From Bacteroidales bacterium (lineage in GTDB: Bacteria > Bacteroidota > Bacteroidia > Bacteroidales > UBA932): a stretch of 8,306 bases of DNA. The DNA lies in NCBI GenBank assembly GCA_017554135.1, contig JAFZIX010000074.1, positions 1 to 8,306 on the forward strand, in the 5' to 3' direction. The first letter of the stretch is position 1, and every line of letters starts with the position of its first letter. The notes beneath the pieces are model-generated. The model was not told the DNA's origin, ran no database searches, and was given only the letters and a program-made list of their open reading frames with translations. A program made the position numbers and the translations under genes. Shown here piece by piece: positions 1 through 5,205 of this stretch.

Positions 1-1
1 C

Positions 2-454
2 ACGCTCTTCCTCGACGAGATCGGCGATATGAGCCTGGCCGCGCAGGCCAAGGTGCTACGCGTGCTGCAGGAGAAGAAGCTTTCCCGTGTGGGCTCCGAC
101 AAGTATATTGAGTTGGATGTGCGCTTGATCGCAGCGACGAACAAGGATCTCCAGGCGGAGATCGATAAGGGCAATTTCCGCGAGGACCTCTACCACCGCC
201 TGAGCGTGATCGTGGTGCGCGTGCCCTCGCTGGACGAGCGTCGGGACGACATCCCGCGCCTGATCGAGCATTTCCTCGGGAAGTACACCGACGGCAGCAA
301 GCCGCGCTCCTTCTCGCCTGAGGCCGTGAAGCTCCTGCAGGAGAAGCACTGGCCGGGCAACATCCGCGAGCTCGACAACGTCGTCGACCGCCTCCTCATC
401 CTCGGCGACGAACCCGTCTCCGCGGACAACGTCAAGATGTACGTGAACCTCTAA
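2..454 (+). CDS. Sigma-54-dependent response regulator / NtrC-family activator, 3' part only
   Basis: This is the C-terminal part of an AAA+ activator that uses ATP to open promoters held by sigma-54 RNA polymerase; the 5' part lies outside the window. The frame opens at base 2 with the Walker B segment (TLFLDEIGDM). It continues with the sensor I region (VRLIAATNKDL, about 118-150), the arginine-finger region (FREDLYHRLSVI, about 176-211) and the sensor II lid (WPGNIREL at 350-373). An internal ATG at 29 is not the real start, because the Walker B motif begins before it. The protein stops about 25 residues after the lid (ending VKMYVNL), so there is no C-terminal Fis-type helix-turn-helix. 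From memory, short regulators like this are common in Bacteroidota, usually with an N-terminal receiver domain, but that part is not visible here. The gene is GC-rich like dnaX. Family assignment is firm; target genes are unknown. Confidence 0.94.
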   Translation, partial: TLFLDEIGDMSLAAQAKVLRVLQEKKLSRVGSDKYIELDVRLIAATNKDLQAEIDKGNFREDLYHRLSVIVVRVPSLDERRDDIPRLIEHFLGKYTDGSKPRSFSPEAVKLLQEKHWPGNIRELDNVVDRLLILGDEPVSADNVKMYVNL

Positions 455-457
455 TTA

Positions 458-477
458 CCGGGGGGCGTTCCCCCCGG
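458..477. repeat. Perfect GC-rich palindrome just after the sigma-54 activator gene
   Basis: An 8-bp arm ccgggggg (458-465) and its complement ccccccgg (470-477) surround a cgtt loop, beginning 4 bp after the stop codon. No T-run follows, so it is a poor intrinsic terminator by itself. It may protect the 3' end of the mRNA or be part of a REP-like palindromic unit. The flank at 480-489 reads cgcagggggt on the minus strand, and the same 10-mer occurs inside the dnaX linker near 7366. Confidence 0.5.
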
Positions 478-508
478 AACCCCCTGCGTCGCTTCGCTCC
501 GAATCCTT

Positions 509-536
509 ATGCCCGGTTCCGACCGGGCATTTCTTG
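509..536 (+). terminator. Probable intrinsic terminator of the sigma-54 activator gene
   Basis: A perfect 9-bp stem atgcccggt (509-517) / accgggcat (522-530) closes a tight tccg tetraloop. It is followed by ttcttgt, a short T-rich run. It lies 55 bp after the stop codon at 454. The stable stem, small loop and T-rich tail fit Rho-independent termination, although the T-run is interrupted. Confidence 0.55.
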
Positions 537-718
537 TCCCCTCCCGGTGCTTCCGGCAGCGTCGGCAGGGCTGCCGTCAGGCAAGCAGGGAAATGCTTGC
601 CCGACGCCACCCTGCCGCCTTTACTGCCTCCAGCACCAGCGGCAGCTGTTCCCACGCACCCCACGCACGGCCCCCGACAGCGCGAGGCTAACGTGCGCAG
701 GCTCTCGCACCTCCGCCC

Positions 719-737
719 CGCCAGTTGCCGCACTCAA
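719..737 (+). repeat. 19-bp dispersed repeat, copy 1 (partner at 1822-1840)
   Basis: The sequence cgccagttgccgcactcaa matches 1822-1840 at 18 of 19 positions in the same orientation. Both copies are in non-coding DNA, on either side of hicAB. The single difference is t725 against c1828. This suggests that both intergenic regions carry pieces of the same repeat family, or that the repeat marks edges of the hicAB insertion. Confidence 0.7.
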
Positions 738-789
738 CCAACTAAACCCCACTGCCTTTTTCTGGTAGGTCTCCTAACGCTGGTGACTA

Positions 790-821
790 CCAGGGGCAAA
801 AAGGTGGTATTCTGCCCCTGG
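790..821. repeat. 9-bp inverted repeat with 14-nt loop downstream of hicB
   Basis: ccaggggca (790-798) is the exact reverse complement of tgcccctgg (813-821). It lies 64 bp past the hicB stop on the minus strand and could end the hicAB transcript, but neither side has a clear T-run. The right arm belongs to a short motif, tgccc(c/t)tggc, that recurs at 864-873 and 5174-5183. Confidence 0.5.
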
Positions 822-843
822 CAACAGAAATTTCCGGCTGCGA

Positions 844-873
844 GGGGCGCTGGAGGGCTGTTTTGCCCTTGGC
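844..873 (+). repeat. Dispersed intergenic repeat, copy 1 (partner at 5156-5183)
   Basis: The 13-mer ggggcgctggagg (844-856) followed after a short spacer by ttgcccttggc (863-873) recurs at 5156-5168 and 5173-5183 in the same orientation, with a spacer 2 bp shorter. Both copies sit just outside coding regions: this one 12 bp from the hicB stop codon, the other 52 bp after the 4415-5104 gene. Confidence 0.75.
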
Positions 874-884
874 AGGAGATGTTG

Positions 885-1292
885 TTATACGAAGATGGTG
901 GAGAGGTCGTTGCAGAGGTTGCGGAATCCGCGCTCGATCCGGTCTCGCTGCGCTTTGCGGGGTTTGGTCCCGTTCAGGTAGGACCAAAGTTGCTTTTGAT
1001 TGATACCGGTTACGATTTCCATCCCCGCCAGCGAGAAGATGCCGGCTCCCACATAATACTTCATCAGGCTCGTCGCATCGAAAGAATAATGGACCTCATA
1101 GGGGCCGTCCAGGAACGCGGGGTATTTGAATCCTTCTTCCTGGGCAGTCTTCTTGTAAAAGGCCATTTGCCGTTCCATGTCCGCTTTTGCCGCTGCCATC
1201 GTTCCCCCGGCTCCGGAGAATATTTCATCCTTGCAGTAAACGGTGAACGTTCCGTCCGACGCGCGTTCAATGATTGCTTCTATTGTCGTCAT
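885..1292 (-). CDS. hicB: HicB-family antitoxin
   Basis: A 135-residue protein that is probably the antitoxin of a type II toxin-antitoxin pair, neutralising HicA and repressing the operon. Residues 1-70 resemble the HicB partial RNase H-like fold: a short strand with EAIIERASDGTFTVYC, then a glycine-rich turn (GAGGT) and a helix. Residues about 75-135 form a helix-turn-helix-like tail with GINQKQLWSYLNG followed by KPRKAQRDRIERG, typical of the Bacteroidota HicB type in which this tail binds DNA. The ATG overlaps the hicA stop by 4 bases (ATGA on the minus strand, 1289-1292), so the two are translationally coupled. The order is toxin first, antitoxin second, as in the classic hicAB layout. 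Nothing looks broken. Family is assigned by motif and context. Confidence 0.87.
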   Translation of the reverse strand: MTTIEAIIERASDGTFTVYCKDEIFSGAGGTMAAAKADMERQMAFYKKTAQEEGFKYPAFLDGPYEVHYSFDATSLMKYYVGAGIFSLAGMEIVTGINQKQLWSYLNGTKPRKAQRDRIERGFRNLCNDLSTIFV

Positions 1293-1477
1293 AGCTCTAT
1301 CAGTTTCATGTCTTTTCTCATCTTTCTCTCCAGACCCTTACCCACTTCTCTCCCTCGGTGGTAGGGAACGGGGTAGGTTCTGTTTCCCTTTTTGTAAATA
1401 ACGTGGCTGGTCCCCAACTGCCTCAAAACCGTCCAGCCGTTGGCCCGGACCAGCCTGTGGAATTCGTCATACTTCAT
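1289..1477 (-). CDS. hicA: HicA-family mRNA interferase toxin
   Basis: A 62-residue basic protein with the compact HicA double-stranded-RNA-binding-like fold. The opening helix MKYDEFHRLVRANGW is followed by the catalytic segment LGTSHVIYKK, with His25 as the expected active residue, then a strand YPVPYHRGREVGKG and a closing helix. HicA toxins cleave mRNA and stop growth until HicB binds them. The length is normal for the family and the key histidine is present, so it should be active. The ATG at 1477-1475 was chosen because the promoter -7 box at 1488-1495 leaves only a leader of roughly ten bases and no longer in-frame start is plausible. It overlaps hicB by 4 bases. Confidence 0.9.
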   Translation of the reverse strand: MKYDEFHRLVRANGWTVLRQLGTSHVIYKKGNRTYPVPYHRGREVGKGLERKMRKDMKLIEL

Positions 1478-1487
1478 TTCCGCGATA

Positions 1488-1516
1488 CAAATATAGTTAA
1501 ATTTCTATTATACAAA
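1488..1516 (-). promoter_or_regulatory. Bacteroidota-type promoter of hicAB
   Basis: On the minus strand a TTTG (1516-1513) precedes TATATTTG (1495-1488) by 17 bases. The latter is an exact match to the -7 consensus TAnnTTTG; the -33 spacing is slightly short. Transcription would begin about 8-12 bases before the hicA ATG, giving a very short leader. Assigned by motif only. Confidence 0.55.
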
Positions 1517-1546
1517 AAATCTTCTTAATAGAGAAATCTCTATTAA
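1504..1546. promoter_or_regulatory. Candidate HicB operator: 22-bp inverted repeat plus extra half-site
   Basis: ttaatagaga (1525-1534) and tctctattaa (1537-1546) form a perfect 10-bp inverted repeat with a 2-bp centre, immediately upstream of the hicAB -33 element. The half-site tctatta occurs a further time at 1504-1510, inside the promoter spacer. Three half-sites (1504-1510, 1526-1532 inverted, 1539-1545) around the promoter fit an autorepression operator bound by the HicB helix-turn-helix. The repeat is directly visible; binding by HicB is inferred. Confidence 0.5.
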
Positions 1547-1700
1547 ACGGCGAAAGATTCTTCGCGCCGGATATGAAGTTCGCATGAACTTGCGACAAGA
1601 CCAAGACGCTGTAAGATTTGTGCGTAAGAAATTGTGATATTTTACAGCTTCTGATTAATTTTACTGTCCTTCGGACAAAATTCCACCAAAAACAGAAGGA
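1547..1700. other. Non-coding, hairpin-rich spacer upstream of hicAB
   Basis: No gene is supported. The stretch contains consecutive inverted repeats: cggcg/cgccg (1548-1552/1565-1569), aagttc/gaactt with a gcat loop (1576-1591), gctgtaagat with atattttacagc-type pairing (1608-1617/1639-1648, one G-U), and tgtcc/ggaca with a ttc loop (1665-1677). Copy A of the 115-bp repeat follows. Most stems are short enough to occur by chance; 1608-1648 is the best. Confidence 0.45.
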
Positions 1701-1701
1701 G

Positions 1702-1816
1702 ATTCGCCGGCCCCGACCAGCGAATCTCCACTCCGTTGTTCCAAAAACCGCCGAAATCGGCACAACCCCAGGTTTTGGAGCGGGGGGGTCGTTCCGATTT
1801 CCGCCCTTTTCGGCCC
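1702..1816 (-). repeat. 115-bp dispersed repeat, copy A (inverted partner at 5206-5320)
   Basis: Read on the minus strand, this segment aligns end to end with 5206-5320 on the plus strand. Shared blocks include gggcggaaatcggaacga, ttttggaac, tggagattcgc and ggtcggggccggcgaat, with only scattered substitutions and small balanced indels. One end carries a stem-loop: ggagattcgc (1698-1707) and gcgaatctcc (1720-1729). Open frames across the two copies give similar peptides only because the DNA is repeated. In copy A the 11-bp terminal inverted arms seen in copy B are partly decayed. Confidence 0.88.
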
Positions 1817-1821
1817 CAGCT

Positions 1822-1840
1822 CGCCAGCTGCCGCACTCAA
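1822..1840 (+). repeat. 19-bp dispersed repeat, copy 2 (partner at 719-737)
   Basis: cgccagctgccgcactcaa, 18 of 19 identical to 719-737, directly adjoining copy A of the 115-bp repeat (6 bp away). No coding role is seen. Confidence 0.7.
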
Positions 1841-1888
1841 GGTGCCTGCCGGGAAAGCTCCATTTGAGAGATTCGGTTGAGGCTATCT

Positions 1889-1918
1889 CTTGAAACTCAA
1901 GAATAATTCATATATTTG
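1889..1918 (+). promoter_or_regulatory. Bacteroidota-type promoter for the lipoprotein transcript
   Basis: CTTG (1889-1892) lies 18 bases before TATATTTG (1911-1918), an exact TAnnTTTG -7 box at a suitable spacing. Transcription should start near 1922-1926, about 255 bases ahead of the lipoprotein start codon, which is an unusually long leader compared with the hicA and dnaX promoters here. Confidence 0.6.
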
Positions 1919-1923
1919 CGTTG

Positions 1924-2177
1924 TTCTCCCCCGGGAGAAAGACATAATTGATGAAAGTGTTTCGCTTTTATCCTTGCCGGAAATCTGGTAAATTTCAACA
2001 AGTACAAGGATAGGCAATTCATTCATCACCATGTTCTGGTGCATCGTGCCCTTCGGCACTACGCCATAACTGGTGTGGAGTATTGTTTATTTGTACTTGG
2101 GCTTACCAGAGCCTCCGGCAGATAAACGAAAAATGCTCCACACTTTCTTGTTATATGGGGGCACAGGAGCATAGCCC
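1924..2177 (+). ncRNA. Candidate structured leader RNA upstream of the lipoprotein gene
   Basis: The region between the promoter and the lipoprotein start codon carries successive inverted repeats: ttctcc/ggagaa (1924-1929/1934-1939), aaagtg/cgcttt with one G-U (1954-1968), tatccttg/caaggata (1969-1976/2005-2012), cacca/tggtg (2027-2031/2037-2041) and gtgcc/ggcac (2046-2050/2055-2059). A long element follows: 2073-2084 with 2132-2143 (12 pairs, one G-U), then gtttat/ataaac (2085-2090/2122-2127) across a 4-nt bulge. The long stem is followed by tttcttgtt, as in a terminator. Its 3' arm atgctcc (2133-2139) also complements ggagcat (2166-2172), which includes the AGGAG before the start codon. 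Caagtacaa (1999-2007) complements ttgtacttg (2091-2099), a possible pseudoknot. No known riboswitch or RNA family was recognised. It could be a cis-acting switch or an independent small RNA. Confidence 0.45.
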
Positions 2178-2180
2178 GTG
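2165..2180 (+). promoter_or_regulatory. AGGAG ribosome-binding site and alternative GTG start of the lipoprotein gene
   Basis: AGGAG (2165-2169) sits 8 bases before an in-frame GTG (2178-2180), an ideal Shine-Dalgarno distance, but 26 bases before the ATG at 2196. If this site is used, translation starts at the GTG and adds six residues (MIIATT). The ATG start gives the more typical lipoprotein signal peptide. Both reading starts share the same lipobox and mature protein. Confidence 0.45.
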
Positions 2181-2195
2181 ATAATAGCCACAACA

Positions 2196-4391
2196 ATGAC
2201 ACGCAAGAATCTCTGGATAGTGCTCTTCGCCTCTTTCCTTCTTCTCGTTGCTTGTCAAAAAGCTCCGGAACTCACAATCACAAGTTCTTCCAACATTGAA
2301 TTCAGCGCTGATGGGAGCATCGAATCCATAGCATTTAATGCCAATAGGGACTGGTCTATCATTCCATCCGATTCTTGGGTGTCAGTTTCTCCCTCTTCTG
2401 GTAAGGCATCCAATGGTCTCATCACGGTCACGATTCATTGCAACGCCAATACGACCTACGAGGACCGCTCGGCGATGGTAACCATTAGGATGGAGGAGTT
2501 GTCTCAATCCGTAACGATACAGCAGCCGGCGAATAAGGGAGTGGTCCTACCGAAACAAGTATATGACCTGCAATCTGACGCAAAGACCATAGATGTGGAG
2601 GTCCAGGCAAATGTCCAGTATACGGTGTCTACGTCCGTGAACTGGATCAAACAGATCGGCACAAAGGGACTCACATCAAAGACCTTAACCTTCAGCGTCG
2701 AGGAGAATAAGGCCTACGACCCTCGAGAGGGAAAGATTACCATCAAACCACAGGAAGGCAATATCCAAGAGCAAATAGTCAGTATAAAGCAGGCCCAGAA
2801 AGATGCCCTCATTGTAGAGAAGAACTCGTATGATATGCCGTATGGTGGAGGGGTGGTTGAAATCAAAGTTGAAGCAAATGTTTCATTCGAAGCAACAACC
2901 ACATCGGATTGGATTCATCATAGTCAGACCAAAGCGCTCAGTAGTTCAACCGTGGTCATGAATATTGACGAGAACTCGACCTATAATCCCCGTCAAGGAA
3001 AGGTCGAAATTAAACAAATAAATGGGTCTTTGAGGCACACAATAACAATCAATCAAGATGGGCGGATTGCTGTTTCTTCCGTCGAACTGAATGAGACGAG
3101 TTTAAAGATAAATGTTGGAGGATCGGAAACACTTGTCGCAACTGTCAAACCAAACAATGCAACTGACAAAACAATCTCTTGGACTTCTTCGGATAACGCA
3201 ACTGTTTCTGTGGACGAGGTAGGAAAGATAACTGGAATCAAAGAAGGGGCGGCTACCATTACAGCTAAGGCCGGCGACAAAACGGTGGAGTGTAAAGTGC
3301 TCGTTTGCATTCCAGTCTCTTCTGTCGAACTGGACAAAACGGAGTATGTACTGGCACTGGGAGAAACGGCACCTCTAGTTGCGACTGTTAAACCAGAAAA
3401 TGCCACAGACAAAACAGTAACATGGATTTCATCCAACCCCGAAGTCGCGACGGTGGATGAGGCAGGAAAGATCACTGCCGTCAAAGAGGGGGTCTCCACA
3501 ATCACAGCTAAGGCAGGGGATAGAACCGCTAGATGTAGTGTCACAGTTTACTGTATTCCCGTCACATCCGTTGAATTGAATAAAACTAATCTTGCAATAG
3601 TAGTTCCGTACAGCGAAAGACTCGTTGCCACCGTGAACCCGGACAACGCCACGGACAAGACGCTAACTTGGAGTTCCTCAGACTATGAGATAGCGACTGT
3701 TGATTACACTGGCAAGGTAACAGCAGTTAAGCAAGGCACAGCAACAATCACAGCAAAGTCTGGGGAAAGGAGTGCGGCTTGCTCGGTTGTAGTGTATGGA
3801 GTTGAACCACCGGACGCAGTTGATTTGGGATTAAGCGTGAAGTGGGCTTCATTTAATATCGGAGTTACGGCGCCGGAGGAATATGGGTTTTATTATTTCG
3901 CCTGGGGTGAGACAGAAACCAAATCATCTTACTCTTGGTCTACCTACAAGTGGGCAAACGGAGCAAGTAATAAACTGACCAAATACTGCTCGACAGACAA
4001 GGTCGATTTTTGGGACGGTACCGGCAGCCCCGACGGCAAGACGGTGCTTGACCCAGAGGATGACGTGGCGCATGTTAAACTTGGAGGCAGATGGCGTATG
4101 CCCACCTATGACGAATGGATGGAGTTGTACAACAACTGTAGATGGATATGGACTTCCCGGAAAGGAGTAAATGGAATAAAGGTAATCAGCATTAAGAACG
4201 GCAACAGCATCTTCCTTCCTGCTGGGGGAAAGTGTGATCCTGACCCCGAATACAGGAATTTATACGGATACTACTGGTCCGCTTCCATCAATTGTATTGC
4301 GAGCTTCGGTTCCGGCTCTTTTGATGTGTCCCAAGGCTGGACCCCGGGCAGTAGGTACAAAGGGTTCTCTGTTCGCCCTGTTACAGAATAA
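2196..4391 (+). CDS. Modular surface lipoprotein: 3 BACON + 3 Big2 domains + FISUMP C-terminal domain
   Basis: A 731-residue predicted lipoprotein (737 if the GTG at 2178 is used). MTRKNLW then a hydrophobic run ends in the lipobox LVAC, with Cys20 as the lipidated residue. Residues about 26-112, 115-202 and 205-289 are three BACON-like repeats, recognisable by W-(I/V) segments such as SDSWVSVSPSSG, SVNWIKQ and SDWIHHS and by closing strands such as VTIQQ and VSIKQA. Residues 291-371, 372-453 and 454-535 are three Big2 immunoglobulin-like repeats, each beginning (V)SSVEL or VTSVEL and containing NATDKT...W and TITAK. Residues about 541-731 match the 'Fibrobacter succinogenes major paralogous' domain: DLGLSVKWAS, GGRWRMPTYDEW, GYYWSAS and the ending GFSVRPV. 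The architecture implies a stalk presenting a C-type-lectin-like head outside the cell, perhaps for adhesion or glycan binding; the ligand is unknown. It is more AT-rich than dnaX. Confidence 0.93.
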   Translation: MTRKNLWIVLFASFLLLVACQKAPELTITSSSNIEFSADGSIESIAFNANRDWSIIPSDSWVSVSPSSGKASNGLITVTIHCNANTTYEDRSAMVTIRMEELSQSVTIQQPANKGVVLPKQVYDLQSDAKTIDVEVQANVQYTVSTSVNWIKQIGTKGLTSKTLTFSVEENKAYDPREGKITIKPQEGNIQEQIVSIKQAQKDALIVEKNSYDMPYGGGVVEIKVEANVSFEATTTSDWIHHSQTKALSSSTVVMNIDENSTYNPRQGKVEIKQINGSLRHTITINQDGRIAVSSVELNETSLKINVGGSETLVATVKPNNATDKTISWTSSDNATVSVDEVGKITGIKEGAATITAKAGDKTVECKVLVCIPVSSVELDKTEYVLALGETAPLVATVKPENATDKTVTWISSNPEVATVDEAGKITAVKEGVSTITAKAGDRTARCSVTVYCIPVTSVELNKTNLAIVVPYSERLVATVNPDNATDKTLTWSSSDYEIATVDYTGKVTAVKQGTATITAKSGERSAACSVVVYGVEPPDAVDLGLSVKWASFNIGVTAPEEYGFYYFAWGETETKSSYSWSTYKWANGASNKLTKYCSTDKVDFWDGTGSPDGKTVLDPEDDVAHVKLGGRWRMPTYDEWMELYNNCRWIWTSRKGVNGIKVISIKNGNSIFLPAGGKCDPDPEYRNLYGYYWSASINCIASFGSGSFDVSQGWTPGSRYKGFSVRPVTE
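3066..3800 (+). repeat. Three tandem Big2-coding repeats of about 245 bp
   Basis: Positions 3066-3308, 3309-3554 and 3555-3800 encode homologous Big2 domains with resemblance still visible at DNA level, for example acaatcacagctaaggc near 3499 and its variants near 3262 and 3745. The copies have diverged at many third positions, so this is an old internal duplication. Copy number could still change by recombination. Confidence 0.7.
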
Positions 4392-4414
4392 CACATCAAT
4401 CCGAGAGGTACAAT

Positions 4415-5104
4415 ATGAGAATCAATGATTGCAACGCGTTGGCGTGCCTTAAGAACTTAGAGGGACCTCATTCTACGCTATATGCTAGAGGAATACATGT
4501 TGAAGAATCGATTCCCGAGGGAGCTCTTCTCTTCATTGGAATTAATCCTTCTTTCAAGGAAGGTTATCCCATCCCCGGGATGAAGGAGTATTCTCCAACT
4601 TATTCGCTGAATAATATTGATCACCCCTATTTCAATAAGGCCAAGGAGATTGCGGCAAAGATGAATCTCCCCTTTGGGCATCACGACCTTTTTCCTATCA
4701 GGGAACGTGACCAGAAAGTCATAGAGCAAATGTTTGATGGTGACAATGGCCCTCTTGTCCCCAAAGAGGATTATAGTCGTTTCATCGAGGCTGCTCTTGC
4801 ATGGAGCAAAGCAACCATCACCGAGGCAAAACCGAAGATGATAGTTGTGATAAACACATTTGCATCTCGTCTATTCTTTGATGCCTGCATTGACGGGAGA
4901 TCTTTGCTCGGATTCAAACCGGCAAATGGAGACCTGTGGAACGAGGAACTTGGAGCAGACTTCGTCCGGATAAATGGCCAAGCCGTGCCGATTCTATTCT
5001 CTGGGATGCTATCAGGACAAAGAGTTCTTGATCGGTATTCGGAATTCAGACTTTGTTGGCACATTCAGCATATACTGTCGCATCCGGATATCTGGCCGAA
5101 ATAA
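4415..5104 (+). CDS. Uncharacterised 229-residue cytoplasmic protein, weak uracil-DNA glycosylase-like features
   Basis: I do not recognise a firm family. There is no signal peptide or membrane segment. Visible conserved-looking blocks are LLFIGINPSF (residues 38-47), FGHHDLFPIRERDQ (87-100), KPKMIVVINTFAS (139-151) and LFSGMLSGQRVLDRYSEFRL..WHI (194-217). The alternation of a hydrophobic strand ending in GINPS, a central strand ending in N-x-F and a late small-residue loop resembles the order of motifs in the uracil-DNA glycosylase superfamily (motif 1 GINPG in Mug-type enzymes), but the match is loose and function is inferred only weakly. GAGAGG (4403-4408) stands 6 bases before the ATG. 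The gene begins 23 bp after the lipoprotein stop with no terminator between, so the two are probably co-transcribed. Codon use is AT-leaning like the lipoprotein, unlike dnaX, which fits joint acquisition. Confidence 0.86.
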   Translation: MRINDCNALACLKNLEGPHSTLYARGIHVEESIPEGALLFIGINPSFKEGYPIPGMKEYSPTYSLNNIDHPYFNKAKEIAAKMNLPFGHHDLFPIRERDQKVIEQMFDGDNGPLVPKEDYSRFIEAALAWSKATITEAKPKMIVVINTFASRLFFDACIDGRSLLGFKPANGDLWNEELGADFVRINGQAVPILFSGMLSGQRVLDRYSEFRLCWHIQHILSHPDIWPK

Positions 5105-5140
5105 GGGAATTAACCTGCAAATAGCACCAGCCCTGCCGCT

Positions 5141-5186
5141 TCCGCCATGCTCTCTGGGGCGCTGGAGGCCTATTGCCCTTGGCGGA
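5141..5186 (+). repeat. Stem-loop after the 4415-5104 gene, possible terminator
   Basis: tccgcca (5141-5147) pairs exactly with tggcgga (5180-5186), with an inner gggc/gccc pairing (5157-5160/5175-5178). It lies 37 bp past the stop codon but lacks a T-run, so terminator function is uncertain. It includes copy 2 of the dispersed repeat at 5156-5183. Confidence 0.4.
5156..5183 (+). repeat. Dispersed intergenic repeat, copy 2 (partner at 844-873)
   Basis: ggggcgctggagg (5156-5168) and ttgcccttggc (5173-5183) repeat 844-856 and 863-873 exactly, with a 4-bp spacer here and 6 bp there. Lies in the non-coding gap 5105-5354. Confidence 0.75.
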
Positions 5187-5205
5187 CGAAACATGCTGCC
5201 GGGTT

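Larger units (their letters stand above)
538..884. other. Non-coding stretch between convergent genes, rich in palindromes
   Basis: No convincing gene is present: the long open frame here on the plus strand runs straight through hicAB in antisense and has a composition-driven Pro/Ala/Arg-rich translation. The stretch holds ggcaagca/tgcttgcc (580-587/594-601), enclosed by gcgtcgg/ccgacgc (559-565/601-607, sharing base 601 as an alternative pairing), and cggcag/ctgccg (563-568/571-576). It also contains the short repeats listed separately at 719-737, 790-821 and 844-873. It looks like a mosaic of decayed palindromic repeats of the kind that collects between convergent genes. Confidence 0.6.

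Noticed and set aside
534..1364. 276-codon plus-strand open frame through the intergenic gap and across hicAB
   Set aside because: It is antisense to two overlapping genes with clear family motifs. Its translation is composition-driven in the first half and a mirror of hicB in the second, and no promoter was seen.
1497..1893. Overlapping open frames on both strands around copy A, and 4974-5365 around copy B, with similar peptides (for example FAGRGRR)
   Set aside because: The peptide similarity comes from the 115-bp DNA repeat itself. The frames differ in length and start, have no start context, and run into unrelated sequence.
1940..1972. Hammerhead-like core (ttgatgaaa followed by a stem)
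   Set aside because: The conserved CUGAUGA and the GAAA after stem II are not both present, and no cleavage-site context was found.
4260..4391. Variable region of a diversity-generating retroelement in the FISUMP head
   Set aside because: No template repeat, reverse transcriptase or Avd-like gene is in the window; the lectin-like fold alone is not enough.
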